A program made the position numbers and the translations under genes. The notes below the pieces were generated by a model. The model did no database searches. It worked only from the letters and a program-made list of their open reading frames with translations, and had not been told where the DNA came from. Positions 60,922 to 64,000 of a stretch of DNA of 64,000 bases are shown here, piece after piece. The stretch is taken from positions 146,363,991 through 146,427,990 of the forward strand of contig CM035160.1 of the NCBI GenBank assembly GCA_020205615.1, written 5' to 3'. Position 1 is the stretch's first letter. Every line of letters begins with the position of its first letter. This stretch comes from Panax quinquefolius. Taxonomy: Eukaryota; Streptophyta; Magnoliopsida; Apiales; Araliaceae.

Positions 60922-62598
60922 TAGATAATATCCACACTCAATCGAGTCCTCACATTACATTTATTATCACACTATTTAAATGTAATAAAGTGAGGACTAC
61001 TAATGCTATTATTCGAGGACAACTCCGCTCTCCAACTAGTCTTCGCTTGCTCATTTCCTAAAGAGAACAATGAAAGTAAAAGGGTGAGCTCAACTAGCCC
61101 AGTAAGAAATATTATGACTAAGATAATGTAGAATAAATTATCAATAGTCTTCAACAATGTTAAATTGATAAAATACAATAGACATCAAGTTTAACTGCAG
61201 CGGAATAAGCAATTCATTAGAAGAGTCAAGTAGAGAATAAAACCTACTATCTTCTATGATTTAAAAATGTTTTCATCAACTTTTATCTCTGAGACTCAGC
61301 TTAATAAATAAACCACATCATCGAATCATCCCTGCACTACGGGCCAAGGATATTCATTAAATCATCAATGGTCATGACTATACTAAATAATCCCTGGTCA
61401 TAATCATACCAAGTCCATCTCTGCACGTAAGCCAAAGATATACAACAATAAAACCAATAATCAACAATCCATCTTTGCACGTAAGCCAAAGTTATACAAT
61501 TCAATAAAACCAATAATCAACAATCCATCTTTGCACGTAAGCCAAAGTCAAAGATATAGTAAATCATGTGAATCAATAGTAAATCATGTGACTCAATAGT
61601 TCTAAACATGTGAAAAAATTAATTACAGTATAGTACCTCCATCTATACCTCCATTTTTAACTTAGTCATGCAAGTATCATCAATCTTGCACCAACTCCCC
61701 TAATAGTATAAGAATGTGATTCAATAGTACACACATGTGAACAAATAGTTATATGAGCATGTGAATTAGTAGCAATTAATTACTCATTTACCCGATTAAT
61801 TACCCGGTTTATCAATATAACCCCCAAACATAAATTATCATCGGAATAGATGTCGATTTCAACTAACACCAATAATCCCAATACAATGGAACTATCAAAT
61901 TCATCTTTAATCAACACGAACTTATTTATCATTAATATCATAACTCATAATATTTAACAAACCAAATGGTTTCGTGAAAGGAGACTTTCCAATAAGGATT
62001 TCTCCCTATTGGCACGCAATTAGGTGACCAAACCTCTCCTCGACAGAACTTCTAGACATTGTAAATATTGCAATGTAATAATATGAATAACTTTGTCGTC
62101 TCAATTATTGATTTAATAATATATCATATAATGCAGATGATACTGTGAGAATAATCGAATCAATAATATGAGAGATATGATGCAATAATTACTATAGCAA
62201 TAATTGAGTATAACTGAGTGACTTCTCACGTAAGCATCAATAATCAATACCACGTGCTACTATACAACCACACGTATTACTGTACTTTTACTACCGGGCA
62301 GTTCAAAAGTATTAACGGTAAAACCTCTGCCATTATTTTCACAAAATATTTTTGTCGTTTTCTAACTACGACGACAGTACTTCCGTTGTGGGGTCCACTA
62401 ATGATTATGTTGTCGTACGAATATTCTCTGACAAAAAGAATATTCCCCAACCAAATGAATATTTTATAACAACTTGCATACTTTGCAGAATTTATAAATA
62501 CTACCCACAACTATAACATTATCTCAAATTCACACTATAATATTCAAAAAAAAAATCAAGAAAATTAAATCTTTATTCGTAAAATCTGGGATCTCACA
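60922..62598 (-). repeat. Reverse LTR (subfamily A), 3'-truncated and internally deleted
   Basis: Begins inside the LTR at the phrase 'tagataatatccacac' and ends at the LTR start (GATCTCACA on the plus strand, 62598). Between about 61555 and 61565 it jumps from the loop array straight to 'agtaaatcatgtgaatcaatag'. The hairpin array, leader and TATA box are missing when compared with 51749-55767. Confidence 0.82.
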
Positions 62599-62711
62599 TT
62601 AGCCCTCAACAATGTTAAACTAATAAAATACAATAGACATCAAGTTTAACTGCAGCAGAACAAGCAATCCATTAAAAGAGTCAAGTAGAGAATAAAGTCT
62701 ACTATCTTTTA
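62599..62711 (-). repeat. Fragment of another reverse LTR, hit at TTTTA
   Basis: The 113 bp match the LTR stretch between 'cttcaacaatgttaaac' and 'tctactatctttta'. It is the target into which the two neighbouring LTRs inserted; TTTTA at 62707-62711 is the likely left copy of a target duplication whose right copy lies outside the window. Confidence 0.75.
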
Positions 62712-64000
62712 TGTGACGCCCCCAAAATTAGGTATACGTCACCCATCTTGGGTCGCCACTTACATGGTACATAAATTCAAATACAACTTACTAACATAAC
62801 TGTCGTGTACAATACGACATAAACTGTGAGTTCTAATAGGAATATTGTCATTTAGACAATATCCATACTCAAGGATTCCTCATTACAATTATTATCACAC
62901 TATTTCACAGAAGAGTGAGGACTACTAATGCTATCTTCAGACCATCACTGCTTTCCGACAGTCTCAAATACTATGTTCTCATTTCACAAGAGAACAAAGA
63001 AAGAAAAAGGAGAGCTCAACTAGCCCAAGAAGAAATATTATGACTAAGATAATGCGAATAAATTATCATTAGCCTTCAACAATGTTAAACCGATAAAATA
63101 CAATAGACAACCGGTTTAATCTGCGGTGAATATGCAATCCATTAAAAGAGTCAAGTAAAAAATAAAGTCAACTATCTTTTAGGTTTTAAAGGTTTTTCAT
63201 CAATTTTATCACTAAGACTCGGTTTAATGAATAAACCACAATATCTAATCATCCCCGTACTCACTAGTCAAGGATTTTCATCAAATTATCAATGGTCATG
63301 ACTATACCGAATCACCCCTCGGTCATAATCATACCAAAAACTATCCATCAACTGCATTACGAATAGCGAGGACTTTACCACATCATTTATAACAAGCCAT
63401 GATTATACCGAATGATCCTCGGTCATAATCATACTAAGTTCATCTATACACGTAAGCCATAATATAACATGAGGATGATGACAATGACATAATAATTCAA
63501 TAAAACAAGTTCAAGAATTATTTAATCCGAGGAATTATTAACGTCCAAATTGTCAACACGATCTTCATTTTTGTAGAGTAAAATTCAAGAATAATCGGAA
63601 GAATATTTCCATGAAAGATCTTTGGATGAAACGCAAATATCAAAGATATTCTACTAATTTCATGGAGTATAAAGTCAAAGTTTTAACCAATTGGGTATAA
63701 TAAAGAATGGAATAACAAAAGAAATCACCATGCATGCGGTACTTGCATGATGGAGTTATTCCAATAGAATAATAATAATCGGACCGGTCGGTGAAATTCA
63801 CACCGCAAGCGTGATGATCAAATGAATAATAAATGCTTTGAATAATAAACAATGGAACCGGATCCGGTGTAAAACACACGAGATGAGGATATTCCAACGA
63901 ATAATAAATGCGAATAATAAACAATGGAACCAGTCCTGTAAAACACACGCAGCAGTGATATTCCAATGTAATAATAAAGAATGGAATAATGAGAAGAAGA
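62712..64000 (-). repeat. Reverse LTR (subfamily A), cut by window end
   Basis: Starts TGTGACGCCCCC on the plus strand (LTR end). Very close to the LTR of element 1 in wording, including CCGGTTTAA..CTGCGG near 63110-63126 and the hairpin array from 63690 onward. Whether it is a solo LTR or the start of a whole element cannot be seen. Confidence 0.85.

Overview
The window is nuclear DNA of a flowering plant, most likely a eudicot. It is AT-rich, its genes have short exons with GT-AG introns, it is full of nested LTR retrotransposons and small plant transposons, and it carries a plant laccase and a plant-type DHHC acyltransferase. The sequence does not name the species.

Layout. Positions 1-3773 hold a decayed Helitron Rep-helicase gene. 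It is followed by two captured host-gene scraps: RWA-type O-acetyltransferase exons (3973-4218) and the last exon of an EF-hand protein (4667-4726). Positions 5066-9278 are a truncated minus-strand Ty3/gypsy element. Positions 9456-11808 are a duplicated promoter-like block with a roughly 106-bp tandem array. It leads into an RPA1-like single-strand-binding protein pseudogene (11809-13478), which is cut by a second minus-strand Ty3/gypsy element (13479-23526).

Positions 23.5-41.4 kb form a gene island with two intact genes, both on the minus strand. One is a 7-exon, 284-residue DHHC protein S-acyltransferase (27898-31804). The other is a 6-exon, 580-residue laccase (33702-36258) that carries a near-perfect miR397 site. 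The island also holds two Mutator-like elements with long terminal inverted repeats (23758-25775 and 37386-40515) and MITEs of PIF/Harbinger, Stowaway and hAT type.

From 41.47 kb to the end the DNA is a stack of one LTR family inserted into itself. An outer plus-strand LTR (from 41470) was hit by a complete plus-strand Ty3/gypsy element (43053-57256, target duplication ATTAT). The 3' LTR of that element was hit by a reverse solo LTR (51749-55767, duplication TAAGG). The outer LTR was hit again by another reverse solo LTR (58023-60566, duplication TAATT). The outer LTR then fuses head-to-head with an opposite LTR near 60920, and more reverse LTR pieces run to the window edge.

The most interesting signal is in these LTRs. 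Every copy in which that part survives has a TATA box, then a GTAAGG splice-donor-like hexamer about 130-170 nt downstream, then one or two arrays of short hairpin-forming repeats. In the complete plus-strand element a good acceptor lies 9 nt before the gag start. This suggests a long structured leader that can be spliced out. All retrotransposon and Helitron reading frames seen here are broken, so the laccase and the acyltransferase are the only genes that look functional.
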